A stretch of 64,000 nt of DNA from Eucalyptus grandis (Eukaryota > Streptophyta > Magnoliopsida > Myrtales > Myrtaceae): positions 868,001 to 932,000 of the forward strand of contig NC_052620.1 in the NCBI RefSeq assembly GCF_016545825.1, in the 5' to 3' direction. The notes below the pieces were generated by a model. That model worked only from the letters and a program-made list of their open reading frames with translations, searched no databases and was not told the origin of the DNA. Position numbers and translations under genes: made by a program. Positions 11,171 to 22,607 of this stretch are shown in pieces (the first letter of the stretch is position 1; the number at the start of each line of letters is the position of its first letter).

Positions 11171-11836
11171 AGGATTCTTACAGTTCTTCAATGTGCCCGA
11201 TCTCAGGATATCCTTGACTCATGGATCTCAACTCATTTTGTTTTACTTTGGTTTCGCGTGGGTTAGCAACCATGGAATCTTTCTTTTCTCTCGCATTCGC
11301 TGCCCATCGAACTCTCTCCATATATTTACACAAACTTGGAAATTTTTAACAGCGTTCGGCCCATTACAAGTGATACAGTAAAAAGGAATTTACTTGAATT
11401 GGTGATGGTTTATCAAGGATGACAAGACAATAAAAGCTTGTTAAAGTGGTTTAGACAAGTGAAACAATGACCTTAAGATTTTTTTGCCAGAAGATGTACA
11501 TTTTGATGGGACCGTATTGAGAAAGGTAAATGAGGCCTTGGGTTCTGCCAGGGGAAACCATGTAGGGATCCCTTGTTCGTAAAAGGCTTTAGCTATTGTT
11601 GTCAGGTGTGGGGATTGCAAATTCATTTTAATGATTACCATTGAATTCAATATTGTATCATATTATATTATTCTCTATATGCATGCTAGTTAGCTAATCT
11701 AATAAAATTGGTTTTGTCCTTTAGAGTGCACTGCGGCAACAACAATTTGTACGAGAAGTTCCAATACAATACAATCTCTGCAACGAACCTTGGTATGTTT
11801 TATTTTCCCATTTGTTATTTCCAGCAGTTTGTCTTC
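11171..11836. other. Non-duplicated DNA between block A and the copia element; possible exon remnants
   Basis: Unrelated to block B. The plus strand has open stretches with splice-like flanks, for example 11470-11526 (IFLPEDVHFDGTVLRK) and about 11721-11790. They may belong to the same unrecognised host gene as the exons right of the copia insertion. None is identified. Confidence 0.3.
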
Positions 11837-11841
11837 TAGAG

Positions 11842-11884
11842 TGTAAAGGATAATTGTATTCCGATAATCAAAAAAGAAAAGGGT

Positions 11885-11933
<49 letters not shown>

Positions 11934-12005
11934 GTGTGTGCGCGCTTAACCCTACTCATAACTAAGTTATTATTTTACCCTTATTACTAACAATATTTCT
12001 CAACA
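11842..12005 (-). repeat. Copia 3' LTR
   Basis: 164 bp, TG...CA ends. It contains a (TA)n run of about 20 units (11888-11929) followed by TG/CG repeats; the sister LTR has only a short ATATATG here. Apart from that expansion the two LTRs are close matches. Confidence 0.92.
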
Positions 12006-12016
12006 CTCCCCTCAAG
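12006..12016 (-). other. Copia polypurine tract
   Basis: Minus strand CTTGAGGGGAG directly before the 3' LTR, the expected priming site for plus-strand DNA synthesis. Confidence 0.85.
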
Positions 12017-12236
12017 TTGGGATATAGATATCAAATAATCCCAACTTGTTACATAAGACGCTCACTCTATTCCCCCGTAGAGATTTCGTAAAAATGTTTG
12101 CGAGTTGATCCTCCGACTTTGTGTGTTGAAGAATAACGTCACCTTTCTAAACTTTTTCTCACACAAAATAACAATCAACCTCAATGTGCTTAGTTCACTC
12201 GTGGAAGACTGGATTTGAAGCAATATGAATGGCGGA

Positions 12237-12743
12237 TTAATTATCACAATACAACACTGATGGATTTGATTGTGACATTCCAATCTCTGATAGTAACATT
12301 CTCAACCATAGTAATTCACTTGTCACATGTGCCATAGCACGGTATTCAGCTTCAGCGCTTGATCGGGAAACTACATGCTGTTTCTTGTTTTTCCATGCAA
12401 CTAAATTATCTCCAAGAAACACACAATAGCCTGAAGTAGATCTCCTATTCACAGAACATCCAACCCAGTCGGCATTAGAAAAACCTGCAGTGTTTAAATG
12501 GCCATAATTCTTGAACTGTAGTCCTTTACCTGGCGCTCCCTTCAAATATTTGACGATCCGAAGTACAACATCCCAATGAGTGGTACGAGGAGAACTCATG
12601 AACTGACTTACTACACTAACCACAAAGGATATATCAAGTCTTGTAATAGTAAGATAGTTTAACTTACCAACTAATCTTCGATACTTTGCTGGATCATGTA
12701 GTAATTCTCCATGTTTTGCATCAAGTTTCATATTGGGATCCAT
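12237..12743 (-). pseudogene. Copia RNase H domain (degenerate)
   Basis: 168 open residues from the C-terminal part of copia Pol: AKYRRLVGKLNYL, the FSNADWVGC segment, RRSTSGYCVFLG, VSRSSAEAEYRA and VLYCDN. These are the conserved RNase H blocks of plant Ty1/copia elements. The frame stops straight after YCDN, where the family normally continues with SA and a histidine-rich end; the downstream sequence is recognisable but broken. Confidence 0.9.
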
Positions 12744-13561
12744 AGGGGTATCGACTGGCTTTACTTCAAGAAATCCAACCTCGCCAATGATGTCTAGTAC
12801 ATACTTTCGTTGCGATAAATTGATACCAGCATGTGAATAGGATACTTCAATACCAAGAAAGTATCGAAAGCGTCTTGGATCTTTAGTACTGAATTCTTTA
12901 TTAGAAATTGCTTAAGTTTTTGAATACCACCTTAATCACTGCCAGTAATGATGATATCATCCACATACACAACTAGAATGATACAACCAGTCGAAGACAC
13001 AAAGCTGAAAACTAAATGATCTACCTGACACCACTTTAATCCAAATTTGATAACCGCATCACTAAATCTACCAAACCAAGCACGAGGAGATTATTTAAGT
13101 CCATACAAAGCTTTGTGTAAATAACATACCACATTCTCTCCTTGAGTAATAAACCCAGGTGGTTACTCCATGTAGACCTCCTCAGCCAGATCACCATGTA
13201 AAAATGTATTTTTGACATCCAATTGATGAAGGATCCAGTCAAATTGCACATACAATGAAATGAAGACACAGACAGAGGGAATTTTGGCCATGGGAGAGAA
13301 GGTGTCATTATAGTCGACACCATAAGTTTGAGTATTTCCCTTCGCAACTAATCGTGCCTTCAATCGATCAAGAGTACCATCCGGGTGAACTTTAACAATG
13401 AACACCCAACGACAACCAACAGATTGCTTATCAGTAGATAAGGAAGTAAGCTGCCAAGTTTTGTTTTGAATTAGTGCCTGCATTTCATCTTCCACGGCAT
13501 GACGCCAACCCGGATGAGCAAGAGCTTCAACAACACTACTAGGCACATAAATAGAAGACAA
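12744..13561 (-). pseudogene. Copia reverse transcriptase (degenerate)
   Basis: The minus strand encodes the N-terminal RT blocks ([62 protein letters not shown]), then, past stop codons, YGLK and the catalytic VVYVDDIIITG near 12950-12990. RNA-dependent DNA polymerase of a Ty1/copia element. At least three in-frame stops lie between the blocks (for example just after EEVYME near 13161), so no active enzyme is encoded. Confidence 0.92.
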
Positions 13562-13842
13562 CGACGAAACAAGGCAGAGAAGGTAGGAGATAAACGATCA
13601 TAGGGTAAAAAATTTGAAATAGGATGACGCGTAGTGGCACAATTAGAAAGACCAGAATAACGATCAATAGGACAACCAACACAAGAACGTGTACCTTTTG
13701 GAGAAGCAATGGACGGTTCAGGATCAGAGGCTGGCACTGCAACTGATGGGGGAATAGATGAATTAGGTGCTGATGAAGGCTGTATTGTCATAGTTGGAGC
13801 TGTACTTCGTCGATGATAGGTGCGGTCAGCAAACTTAAATTT

Positions 13843-14460
13843 TTAGGAGATAGCCGGAGAGATGGAAGGCAGTGGAAGCATTGGTAGTACACAATCATCA
13901 CTATCACTAGGTGTTTGTGGAACATTTTGAGAAGAAAAATATGACTGATCTTCAAAGAATGTCACATCTGTAGACACGAACACACAACGATGAGTAGGAC
14001 TGTAACATTTGTATCCCTTCTGAGTTCGAGAGTATCCCACAAAGACACATTTTTCAGCACGAGGATCCAGTTTATCAAGACCTAGAGTAAGACTATGTAC
14101 AAAACAAACACACCCAAAGACCGCACATTTTTCAGCACGAGGATCCAGTTTATCAAGACCTGGAGTAAGACTATTTACAAAACAAACACACCCAAAGACC
14201 CGAAGAGGTAAGGAAAAGATAGGACGATTTGGATGTAAAATTGAGAATGATGTCTTTCCTTGAAGAACAGAAGTTTGAAGCTTATTAATTAAATAACATG
14301 CCGTAAGAATAGCATGGCCCCAAAATGTTTAGGTAGATACATATGAAACATGAGGCAGTGGGTGACATCAAGAAGATGGCAATTTTTACATTTAGCTACG
14401 CCATTTTGTTGTGGAGTGTATGAGTAGAACGTCTGATGAATAATACCATGATATTCTAGA
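13843..14460 (-). pseudogene. Copia integrase C-terminal region with 78-bp tandem duplication
   Basis: Encodes the copia integrase tail and linker (VGYSRTQKGYKCYSPTHR and FEDQSYF). The block at 14046-14123 is repeated at 14124-14201 with few differences; 78 bp is 26 codons, so the duplication keeps frame. Stops upstream (for example before HGIIHQ) show that the copy is dead. Confidence 0.85.
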
Positions 14461-15134
14461 AAGGGCTAGAAACTGGACGTTGTAGCAAGGTATTCTCTAG
14501 CATTATCTGACCGTAAATGTTTGACAGAGATATTATATTGATTCAACACTTCGAAATAGAACAATTGAAAACAATGAAAAATCTCTATACGATCTTTTAT
14601 TAAGAATAACCAAGTCATTCGTGAAAAATCATCCACGAATGTAACAAAATATCTGAATCCAGAGACATCAGACACAGGACATGGACCCCATACATCTATA
14701 TGAACCAACTCAAATAGACTAGACACACGACTCTGAATACGGGAAGGAAAAGAAGCTCTATGATGTTTACCAAACTGACAAGCTTCACATTGAAAGGAAC
14801 TCACAAACTTAGACTCAGGTTATAGACGTTGAAGTAGGTTTGGTGGTGGATGACCAGCACAACAACGCATCTGATATACATCAGTGGATATCTGTTTCAC
14901 GGCTGTGGTAGCTAACACCTTTTTATCAAGGTAGTACAAGCCATATGATTCATGTCCCCCACCAATGATCCGTCTAGTCCTCAGATCTTGAAAAACACAA
15001 AGAGAAGAGTAAAAGGTCACTGAACAATTTAGTTCTTTGGTCAACGAGCTAACAGAAATCAAATTATAAGGAGATTTTGATAGGTGAAGGACAGATGACA
15101 AAGAAAGAGAGGGACTCAAATGAGCAACTCTCAT
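14461..15134 (-). pseudogene. Copia integrase (degenerate)
   Basis: Contains the zinc-binding half (GHPPPNLLQRL, FQCEACQFGKHHR) and the catalytic core with HIDVWGPCPVSDVSG, VTFVDDFSRMTWLFL and LRSDNAREY, matching the DDE integrase of Ty1/copia. A stop follows NLLQRL (about 14820), and another follows the SDNAREY block. It inserted the element's cDNA in the ancestor. Confidence 0.9.
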
Positions 15135-15179
15135 ACCAGTAACTTGAGATTGTGAACCATTTGCTAATGTAACTGAATT

Positions 15180-15371
15180 CTATAATGAAGGAGATGTAGA
15201 GTGAAAAGAAGACAGTAGGTTAGAGTTACCAGTCATGTGATTGGTAGCTCCAGAGTCTATAACCCAAGAATTAGATGATGTAGACAACAAACATGATGAA
15301 CTACCTTTAGAGGTTTGTGCCAGAGTAGCAGTAGGAGTTGAAGATCCTGTCACTTGTTGAAAGCGAACCAA
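15180..15371 (-). pseudogene. Copia aspartic protease (degenerate)
   Basis: Contains NSWVIDSGATNHMTG, the DSGA active site plus the flanking blocks typical of plant copia proteases, at about 15222-15280. The frame ends at a stop after FHSTSPSL, before the integrase region. Confidence 0.88.
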
Positions 15372-15534
15372 TGTATCATACTCAGCACGTGTTAATGTAA
15401 CTAAATCGCCTGTCTTAAGAACTTGAGTTCAACTTGGTGGAGCCATTAAGGGAGGACAAAGAGAATCCTCAACCTCTGCATATGCAGCAATAGGTGGTTT
15501 GAGCTCTGGGTCAAGTGTATAGCAATAAGCTTAT

Positions 15535-16407
15535 GTATGTCCATCTCTTTGACAATGATGGCAATAGCAGGAACCACGACTATTTCCAGAATTGATGATG
15601 GCAATAGCAGGAACCACGACTATTTCCAGAATTGATGGTACCACGAGTCCCAACTCCCCCTTCACGGCCTCCATGACTTCCACCATGAACAACACCACGT
15701 CCACGACCTTGATAACCACGACCTTGAGCTCCACGCCCACTAGAACCACAAGAAAGCATAGCACTAATCTCCACTACTGGCGTGGAAGAACTCTTCTCAG
15801 GAATTCTAGAATGGAGAGCTTGGGAGAAGACTTCATCTACTGTGGGAAGAGAACTCTAAGATGTAATATGCTGACGAAGAGATGAATACTCAGGCCCCAA
15901 TGACTTGAGATATAATATTACCCTCAAATCCTCTTGGCGTTTAGCCAAAACCTCTAGATCGTTCGAGGCAGGAAGATAAGTATCCAATCGTTGATAAAGA
16001 GTGGTGAACCAAGCATGATGATCAGACAATGATTGATCTCCACGTTGAATATCAAATAACTTTTCCCACGTGTCACATACTTGCATCATATTATTTTGCC
16101 CCGAATAGAGTAATGCACACTTATCCCAAACCGCTTTAGCGAAGTCACATTGAATAAAGTGAGGACTAACCTTAGGCTCCATGCTATTCCACAACAGGGT
16201 CCGAATCATCGCATCTCCTGCAATCCAATCGGCGCCTTTACTCATGTCAGACGGTATTGTAGACGTGAGATAGTCTAGTTGTCTGGTGGCAGTACGATAG
16301 ACCTCGACCGCTTTAGACCAAGATGGATAATTAGTTCCATCTAACTTGACAGATGTTAATTGAAAATGACCAAAAGGAGATCCATAAGTCGATCCGTTGG
16401 TCGCCAT
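15535..16407 (-). pseudogene. Copia gag polyprotein (degenerate)
   Basis: Start at ATG 16407 (MATNGSTYGS). The capsid region has LDGTNYPSWSKAVEVY, AVWDKCALLYSGQN and LKSLGPEYSSLRQHI, the UBN2/gag pattern of copia. The frame breaks near 15856. Further on are a glycine/arginine-rich stretch and a CCHC zinc knuckle (CHHCQRDGHT...C, about 15530-15570) with a stop inside it. A 40-bp direct tandem duplication (units from about 15558 and 15598) is not a multiple of three and shifts the frame next to the knuckle. Confidence 0.9.
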
Positions 16408-16803
16408 TAGTGAATAAAGAATGATTGAGCCTAATAAATGAACTTCACAGTTGCCAATACTTAATTCCAATAATTCAATCAAATACACAAAAATTCCAAA
16501 GAGAAAGGCTTCAATCGAATCACCATACGAATCACCAAAGCACCAGTATGCTTATTCTCAATATCTCTATTGATTCAATGCAAATCACTTTCAAGTGCGG
16601 AACAGCAACTCTATCCTCTGTAATAACTAGCAAATCTATCCTTCACAATGGCCACTTCTAAATTTTTGTGCAGTACAAATAATAAAGTAGGTTACCGTCC
16701 ACCACCAGAAAATATCTCATCATTCGCCGTTTCTAGAAGCCTTTCTAGCACTCCACAGCCAGCACAAAATTTTTAATATTAATAATTAATATAATAGAAA
16801 GCA

Positions 16804-16850
16804 TCCCATCATGTCCAGCGGTTAGGATATCTAGCTTTCACACGGGAGAA
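16804..16850 (+). pseudogene. tRNA-Glu(UUC)-like 5' fragment
   Basis: The plus strand reads GTCCAGCGGTTAGGATATCT, then AGCTTTCAC and GGGAGA. This resembles the D arm and anticodon arm of plant nuclear tRNA-Glu with a TTC anticodon. The T arm with its GTTCGA box is missing, so it is a truncated relic, not a tRNA gene. It lies on the opposite strand of the copia leader, next to the captured kinase fragment. Confidence 0.6.
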
Positions 16851-16950
16851 AGGACGACTTCAGCATCATCCGAGAGAACGAGATTGCTTCAGAATCACTT
16901 CCCCAGAAGAAAGGACGACTTCAAGATCGTGGGGGATCGATCGGGTGCTC

Positions 16951-17205
16951 CTACAGCTTTTCTTGAGCGCCAATCCTCGAGAATCCTGGCCTCGTGGACA
17001 CGGTCGCCACTTCAGTATCGCTAGAGAGCATTGCCACCACACGGGACATTGGGGATCTTAGTGATGGCAACATTTGAGTGCACAAGAGCGCTATTGCAAC
17101 CATGCGTATTGCCTCTTCTTCATTGAACTCTGATAATCTAGAATCAACCAGCTCAACAACACGGCTAGTTTCGTGCAGATTCCAAGCCCATTCAAGGAGA
17201 TATAT
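16951..17205 (-). pseudogene. Captured receptor-like kinase C-terminal fragment inside the copia leader
   Basis: The minus strand encodes LLEWAWNLHETSRVVELVDS, EEEAIRMVAIALLCTQ and SPMSRVVAMLSSDTEV. This is the end of the kinase domain (subdomains X-XI) of the plant LRR receptor kinase group that includes Arabidopsis At1g56140 (LRR-VIII type). It lies between the primer-binding site and gag, where copia elements have no coding sequence, and in the same orientation as the element. The fragment ends in a stop at 16951 and has no kinase N-lobe. The most direct reading is host sequence carried by the retrotransposon. A later insertion into the leader is possible, but I see no target duplication around it. 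Confidence 0.8.
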
Positions 17206-17206
17206 A

Positions 17207-17706
17207 TATGTTTTCTTTTTTTTAAAAATCTCAGTAGCACCTAACTTGGAGCATGAAAACGAAAGAAAAGTTTGCAATTACACGTCCAGACAAAACAAAA
17301 CCTTATACGTAACCTCCTCCAATTGTTGTTGAAATGACCTCCCCTTCAATCAAATCCAGAAGGGAAGGAATTCGCGCTCCTTGTAGAGGAAACTGATGTG
17401 GGCAGCGCCTGGCTTCCTCCGAAACTCAGCCCGATCTGATCAATACTCCATAGATCTTCATGCGCACGGATAGGGCCTCGATTCCCTTCGCACGAGCCAC
17501 GAGAGGTGGCGAGATCCGAGAGCCTCCGATCGGTGGTGGCGTTGCTCTTCGACGGCGTCCGGCGCAATTTGCGACAATGGGGAATCGAGCAGAGGGTCGC
17601 TGATCAACGTCATAGGTTGCCGGCCGGAGGCGCAGCCTTTTCTGGTGACGGAACAGTGGTCTCCAGCGTCGTAGGTTGCTAGGGTTTTTATTTTTTTTAA
17701 AGTGCG
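17207..17706 (-). other. Copia 5' leader
   Basis: GC-rich untranslated leader between the primer-binding site and the kinase fragment. The overlapping ORFs here (73-122 residues) show no known domain; I regard them as chance. Confidence 0.5.
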
Positions 17707-17718
17707 GCTCTGATACCA
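17707..17718 (-). other. Copia primer-binding site
   Basis: Minus strand TGGTATCAGAGC directly after the 5' LTR, complementary to the 3' end of initiator tRNA-Met, as in most plant copia elements. Confidence 0.92.
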
Positions 17719-17834
17719 TGTAAAGGATAATTGTATTATGATAATCAAAAAAGAAAATGGTTACAAATATATGTATGTGCTTAACCCTACTCATAATTAA
17801 GTTACTATTTTACCTTTTACAATATTTCTCAACA
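17719..17834 (-). repeat. Copia 5' LTR
   Basis: 116 bp, TG...CA ends, nearly the same as the left LTR apart from the TA-repeat expansion there. Confidence 0.92.
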
Positions 17835-17889
17835 TAGAGAATTGAACTTTTCAAGCACCATAATCTTGGAATTTATGCCTTCTGTTTTG

Positions 17890-20637
17890 GTTTAGCATGT
17901 CGGAGGAAGCTGCCCTTGTCAATTTTATGCATAAGTACATATGTACACTCTCAATTTCTGCTGGCTTGAAGAGCCCCGTGCTGTCATCTCTTCACTCCCG
18001 CTTCTGGAGCTTATTTTGGATGGAACCCCTTGACCTTTTGAGCGACATGTCTTTTGTGTTCTTACCACCAATCACATTCCTGAAAGGATGGGAATGGTCC
18101 ATACTGAACTCCCCGCACTCATGCAACTACATGTGGGAATAGAGGAAAATTGGGCAAAATATATAGTGTTCCCAGGGAAAATCGTGTAAAAGATATAGTG
18201 GTTCATGGAAAGTATACCATATCACATATCCTGTGTCAAATTTGGTCAATGGCTAAATGTGCACCTAAAGAATTAACCTCGCCATCACCTAAGGCTACAT
18301 GCTTAAAATAACCTACACACTTAAAATCACCAACTTACCCATTAATGAAAAGTTAAGGTTAACATGCTTTATTGATTGTAGCTTGTAGGACGAGGGCCTG
18401 TTATGTATTTTGTCTTGGTTGCGCATGCTTAGGTTATTAACTGGTCAGCTCTAAGTCATGTGCCTCTATTTTGCTTACTAAGATTCTGTTCATTTGATTA
18501 GTGGTGCTCTGATAAATTGCAAGTGATTTTAATGTAGGATTAAATATAGCTTGAGCATTGTGGCGGACAAGGGCCTGAAAAAGCCCCTACGTACATCTGC
18601 ACGTCTGAAAAAGGGAGAAGTGCAGTATCTGGAGACTCATTCCTGCAGGTACCATATTTCTTGCAGGGTATATACTTAGCATCATATTCATAGATGTTTG
18701 TTTTGACATTTGATTATGCGCGCTAGGACAGTCTATGTTAAATCTTTATGTTACCAGCTGCCTTTCTGGAATATGGAATCCTTGCTTCATGGAGTTTGTT
18801 TCACACAATTGCTACTGCATGTATCTTCTGCTGACCTTGGTCTGATAAGTGAGACTATGGAGCAGACTTGTTGTGCGGTATAGGGACTTGTCTACTGAAA
18901 TTTAAACCTTAGTGCCAAAACTGAGTTGCCGATTCTGTTGGAGACCTTTATTTCTCAGAATGTTCATTGCATCTATGGTTGGCTTCACATATAACTAAAA
19001 ATTGCGGAAAAATATAGGAGTGACTCGAACACTCAGGCACCAAGCATAGTTTCACCTGGATTATTTATTAGCGATGCAACTTTTGAGCGACTTTTTTTCT
19101 CTTGTTGACTCATTAAAGGTACGAGCTTTGCTTCACTGGAGAAAATATGGTCAAAGCTACTACAGCTTCTCAAATGCATGAAGCTGAAACAGAGAAATCC
19201 CTAAATCACCACTCACATTCCGTGAATGCAGAGAGAAACGACACTGAAAATACTGTGATCGATGTGTTTCGGTGGTCTCGATGTAAGAAGCCTCTTCCCA
19301 AGAAAGTTATGCGTTCAGTCGGAATTCCTCTGCCCCCTGACTATCTGGAGGTATTATTACTATTATTATTATCATTTTAGTTTCCTTCCTTTGGATTTTG
19401 CATGTGTGCTTTGCATTTCTTGGACTTGGAAGATTCCTAATACTTTTTACCGATTTCAACGTTCCAGTACATATCTCACCTTGTTACAGTAAGCTTAGAA
19501 AAATCACGTGCTCTTCTTCCCTCACGATTTAGCTGTCACGTAAAGAGAAATCCTCACCATGTCGCTTCATGTCATTTTTCACTGGTTTGTGTAACATTTT
19601 GCCAAAACTACATGTCTCACTAGGAGAATAGATGCTGGTCAAATTGGTGATATAAGTATGCAGCAGAGTATACTCACAAGAAATGAAATAATCTTTTCTT
19701 TTCAAGGAAAAAAGAACGATAGGAGCCCAAACTTTAACATCGATCTTTCTACCCTTCTTGAATAGGTATTGGAGGAGAATCTGGACTGGGGGGATGTGCA
19801 TTGGTGACAAACTGGGGCTTGGATAGCTGGAAAAGGATACTCGTCTGCTCGGGTGCATTTTCTGTTATTGAACTACCCCTGGTTGTAACTGTTTTATTTC
19901 TCTGTCCTTATTTCATGCACTTACTGTAGAGATTCCGGATGCATATTGATTTAAATTAATTAGAAAGTGTATTGGACTTTATCTTCAGTTATTTTGTGGA
20001 TAAGATCACTAGAAAAGCTAGCCTGACCACAAATTAGCCTGTAAATATGCAATATTCTGGAGTCATGTAGGTTTGGCTTGTTATGTAAACCATTTGTTTG
20101 ATAAATTGACATGTAATTCAGTTTTCATGTCTTGGGAGTTCTGTAGCATTCAGTAGAGTGTCGGAGCTAATGCATCTTTTTAATCTAATTAATTTTGGTT
20201 TCAGGCTCACTTATGTTGAGAATTTACATCTTTTGGAATGTAATATTGAAGAACCACTTCACATCATCGGCCACACCAGCGAAACTTGTGAATTGAAATC
20301 AAAATCCTTTAGTCATGCAAGAAGAATACCGGTTAGGCTAGTGATCCTGGAATTTGAAAAATAATTTATCTTTCGAAAGATACAAATGCTATTTATTGGG
20401 AATTTTCGTTCTCACCTGAAGACATATTGAATTGTTCTCCAAATTCACATATGAAATGTTCTTTTCTTGATAAATTAGATGAATCTTGGTCCTCTTATTT
20501 TTCTGAATCTTTCTCTATAATTCATCTGACTACTAATGTCTTTTCTGGATTGGTAAAAAATCACGAAGTGTTAATGAGAGGTGCAGTTAACACCACAAAA
20601 GAGGATCAAAACAAAATCTCAATGAAGCTATAGGTAG
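17890..20637 (+). pseudogene. Scattered exons of an unrecognised host gene
   Basis: Several plus-strand stretches look like exons with splice signals. At 17897 one begins MSEEAALVNFMHKY, preceded by a tttag acceptor. At about 18545-18650 there is ADKGLKKPLRTSARLKKGE. At 19121-19350 there is YELCFTGENM, then DVFRWSRCKKPLPKKVMRSV, followed by gtatt. At 19767-19860, after an ag, there is VLEENLDWGDVHW, a TGA stop, then WIAGKGYSSARVHF. At about 20205-20361 and 20370-20634 there are further open stretches. They run in one direction and read like one protein, but I cannot name the family. The internal TGA suggests a pseudogene. The copia insertion at 11842 may lie in an intron of the same gene. Confidence 0.45.
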
Positions 20638-22134
20638 AATCAATCGGTGACGGACACTTTTCATGGAATTCTGCATTCCTCAATAGTAAATGGGGAGATG
20701 TCCCAAACAAATGATGAAGCTAGGTCTCAATTGAATTCTCACCAGTAAGGCCACTGAGATAGAGTGCGAGTCACATTTCAAACAAACCTTCTTTTTCACC
20801 CGGCATTTTGTATGCAAAATTTCTCCCTTTAAATTTAGGCAATATAAAGAAATTCTTAATCTAAAAATGACCAAATTCGCATTTATATTGAATCTAGGGA
20901 TTTGTTTTGAGCAGTAGCAAGGCTATTAGAGTTGTGTGACGGCCTCAGCTCAATATTTATTGGCTTAGAAGATGAGAGATAAAACCATAACCACTACAAG
21001 AAACAAGGGGATTCCGGACCATGCGTGCTCTTGCGCTATGACAATCTCACTCAAATGACGGAGACACATACGTTGTAGTACAATATACAGGGTCCCCAGC
21101 CAGAAACAACACGTGCCATTTTCCCCTGAACTGGAGATGCCATTTTTCTGGAGGGAAAGTATGCATTTTCTGAATCTGTTAGCTCCCGATTAGAATCTTT
21201 AAGGGATCCAAATGGATTGGACTGAGTAGGTTGGAAAAAGACATAAAACCTTGGCAAGAACATTGTTCAGCAGAATATATGACTCATGCTTCTTAAGGTT
21301 GCGTCTATATTCAAGTCATTCCAAACTCTCTTATAGGTATAGTCCGTGGAAAAGAAGTGTAGCAGAGATGCTAAAAATTTGATCATACAAATTACAGGAC
21401 TCAAAAGTTTCTACATCGTCTTGATTAGCGCTACGTGGAAGATTTTGTTCTTTTTTAAAGTACCATCCGCAAGAGCTACTTTTTCAAATTGCAGGACACA
21501 GTTTGTACATCGTCTTGATTAGCGCTACATTGAAGATTTTGTTATTTTCGAGAGCACCATCTGCAGGTGCTACTTTTCAACTGCAAAAATGAAAATGTCC
21601 GTTCAATGTTCTTGTTACTCAGTTCAAGTTTCTCGTCAAAGTCAGTTGTTCAAGCCTTCAAGACATTCATATATCTCTCTTAATATTAAAAAAATATAAA
21701 GGGAGAAACATAAAATGATCAATAATAAACTGGGAGTGGATAATTCGAGGGTATCCATTCAGAACTATAACAAAGTGCTGTTGGCAATAATTTGTAGAAG
21801 GGGGTGGAGAAGCAATGATAAATATACATTGTGTATGTCATTAGTCCAGTTTCTTCCTGCCACAACAACACTACCATCCTCAACAATTACACAGCTCTTC
21901 AATCAGAAAGTACAATCTGAAATCGTTCACTATTTAAGACTGAAACACTAATCATCTTAATTAGAAAATGAAGTAACATATCTCAAATGCACCCGGTTAC
22001 TGAAAACCAGCATCTTACCCACCCGGAACTTCAAGACTGTCCAACGAAAGCTCTGCCTCATGTAAGAAAAGCAAGGCCTTGTTACTTGTTAGGAGAAAAG
22101 AAATATGAGGACATGAGTCAGAAATTCTCTCATG
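20638..22134. other. Intergenic DNA, no gene seen
   Basis: AT-rich sequence with only short, unconvincing ORFs. A short repeated phrase (catcgtcttgattagcgctac) occurs at about 21413 and 21508, so a roughly 95-bp imperfect tandem duplication is present. Confidence 0.5.
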
Positions 22135-22138
22135 CATG

Positions 22139-22590
22139 TGTCACGGTCCGTGAATCCTCCCGTACTCGTGACACTTGTGAGTAGGGGCTTGGGGTTATCT
22201 GGTGAAGAGTGTGAGGCAGAAGGGTAGAACACAACTGGTCCGTGGGAGTGGCGTCAGGACAATTGGTGCTAAGAGTTCTAGGATAGAAAGATTATATCAC
22301 TTAGGAGCTCTGAAGACTGGGTAGGCCTCCCGTGCACAAACTGGTCGAGAGCTGATGCCGCTCTCCTGACGAGGCCATGGCAAGCCGGAACCAGTTGTTG
22401 TGTCTAAAGAGAACTGCTGTCTCATTCGATGGACTAGACGCCCGGCGAAGCCGGGTGTGTAGGATCTCGCACGAAGAATCATTCACCGTATCGTTCGTGG
22501 AACTAAAAGAAAGAAAGGGCCGGGCTGGCGACCCGCTCGCTAGGCGCCCGCGAGTCGTTCCGAGGCCAAGGAAACTCTCGGCCTGTCACA
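22139..22590 (+). repeat. Small LTR retrotransposon, LTR 1
   Basis: 452 bp, begins TGTCACGGTCCG. Short ORFs in it and in the other LTRs are not genes. Confidence 0.88.
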
Positions 22591-22592
22591 AG

Positions 22593-22607
22593 TGGTATCA
22601 GAGCAGG
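22593..22607 (+). other. Primer-binding site of body 1
   Basis: TGGTATCAGAGCAGG two bases after LTR 1; the same sequence recurs at 23663 in body 2. Confidence 0.88.

Larger units (their letters stand above)
11837..17839 (-). mobile_element. Full-length, inactive Ty1/copia retrotransposon with TAGAG target duplication
   Basis: The element (11842-17834) is transcribed on the minus strand. Its LTRs begin TGTTGAGAAAT and end CCTTTACA (minus strand) and are flanked by TAGAG at 11837-11841 and 17835-17839. The primer-binding site TGGTATCAGAGC (17707-17718) and a polypurine tract (12006-12016) lie next to the LTRs. Gene order is gag, protease, integrase, reverse transcriptase, RNase H, as in copia. 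Every domain contains stops or frameshifts, so the copy is dead. The leader is unusually long (about 1.3 kb) and holds host-like sequence. Confidence 0.95.
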
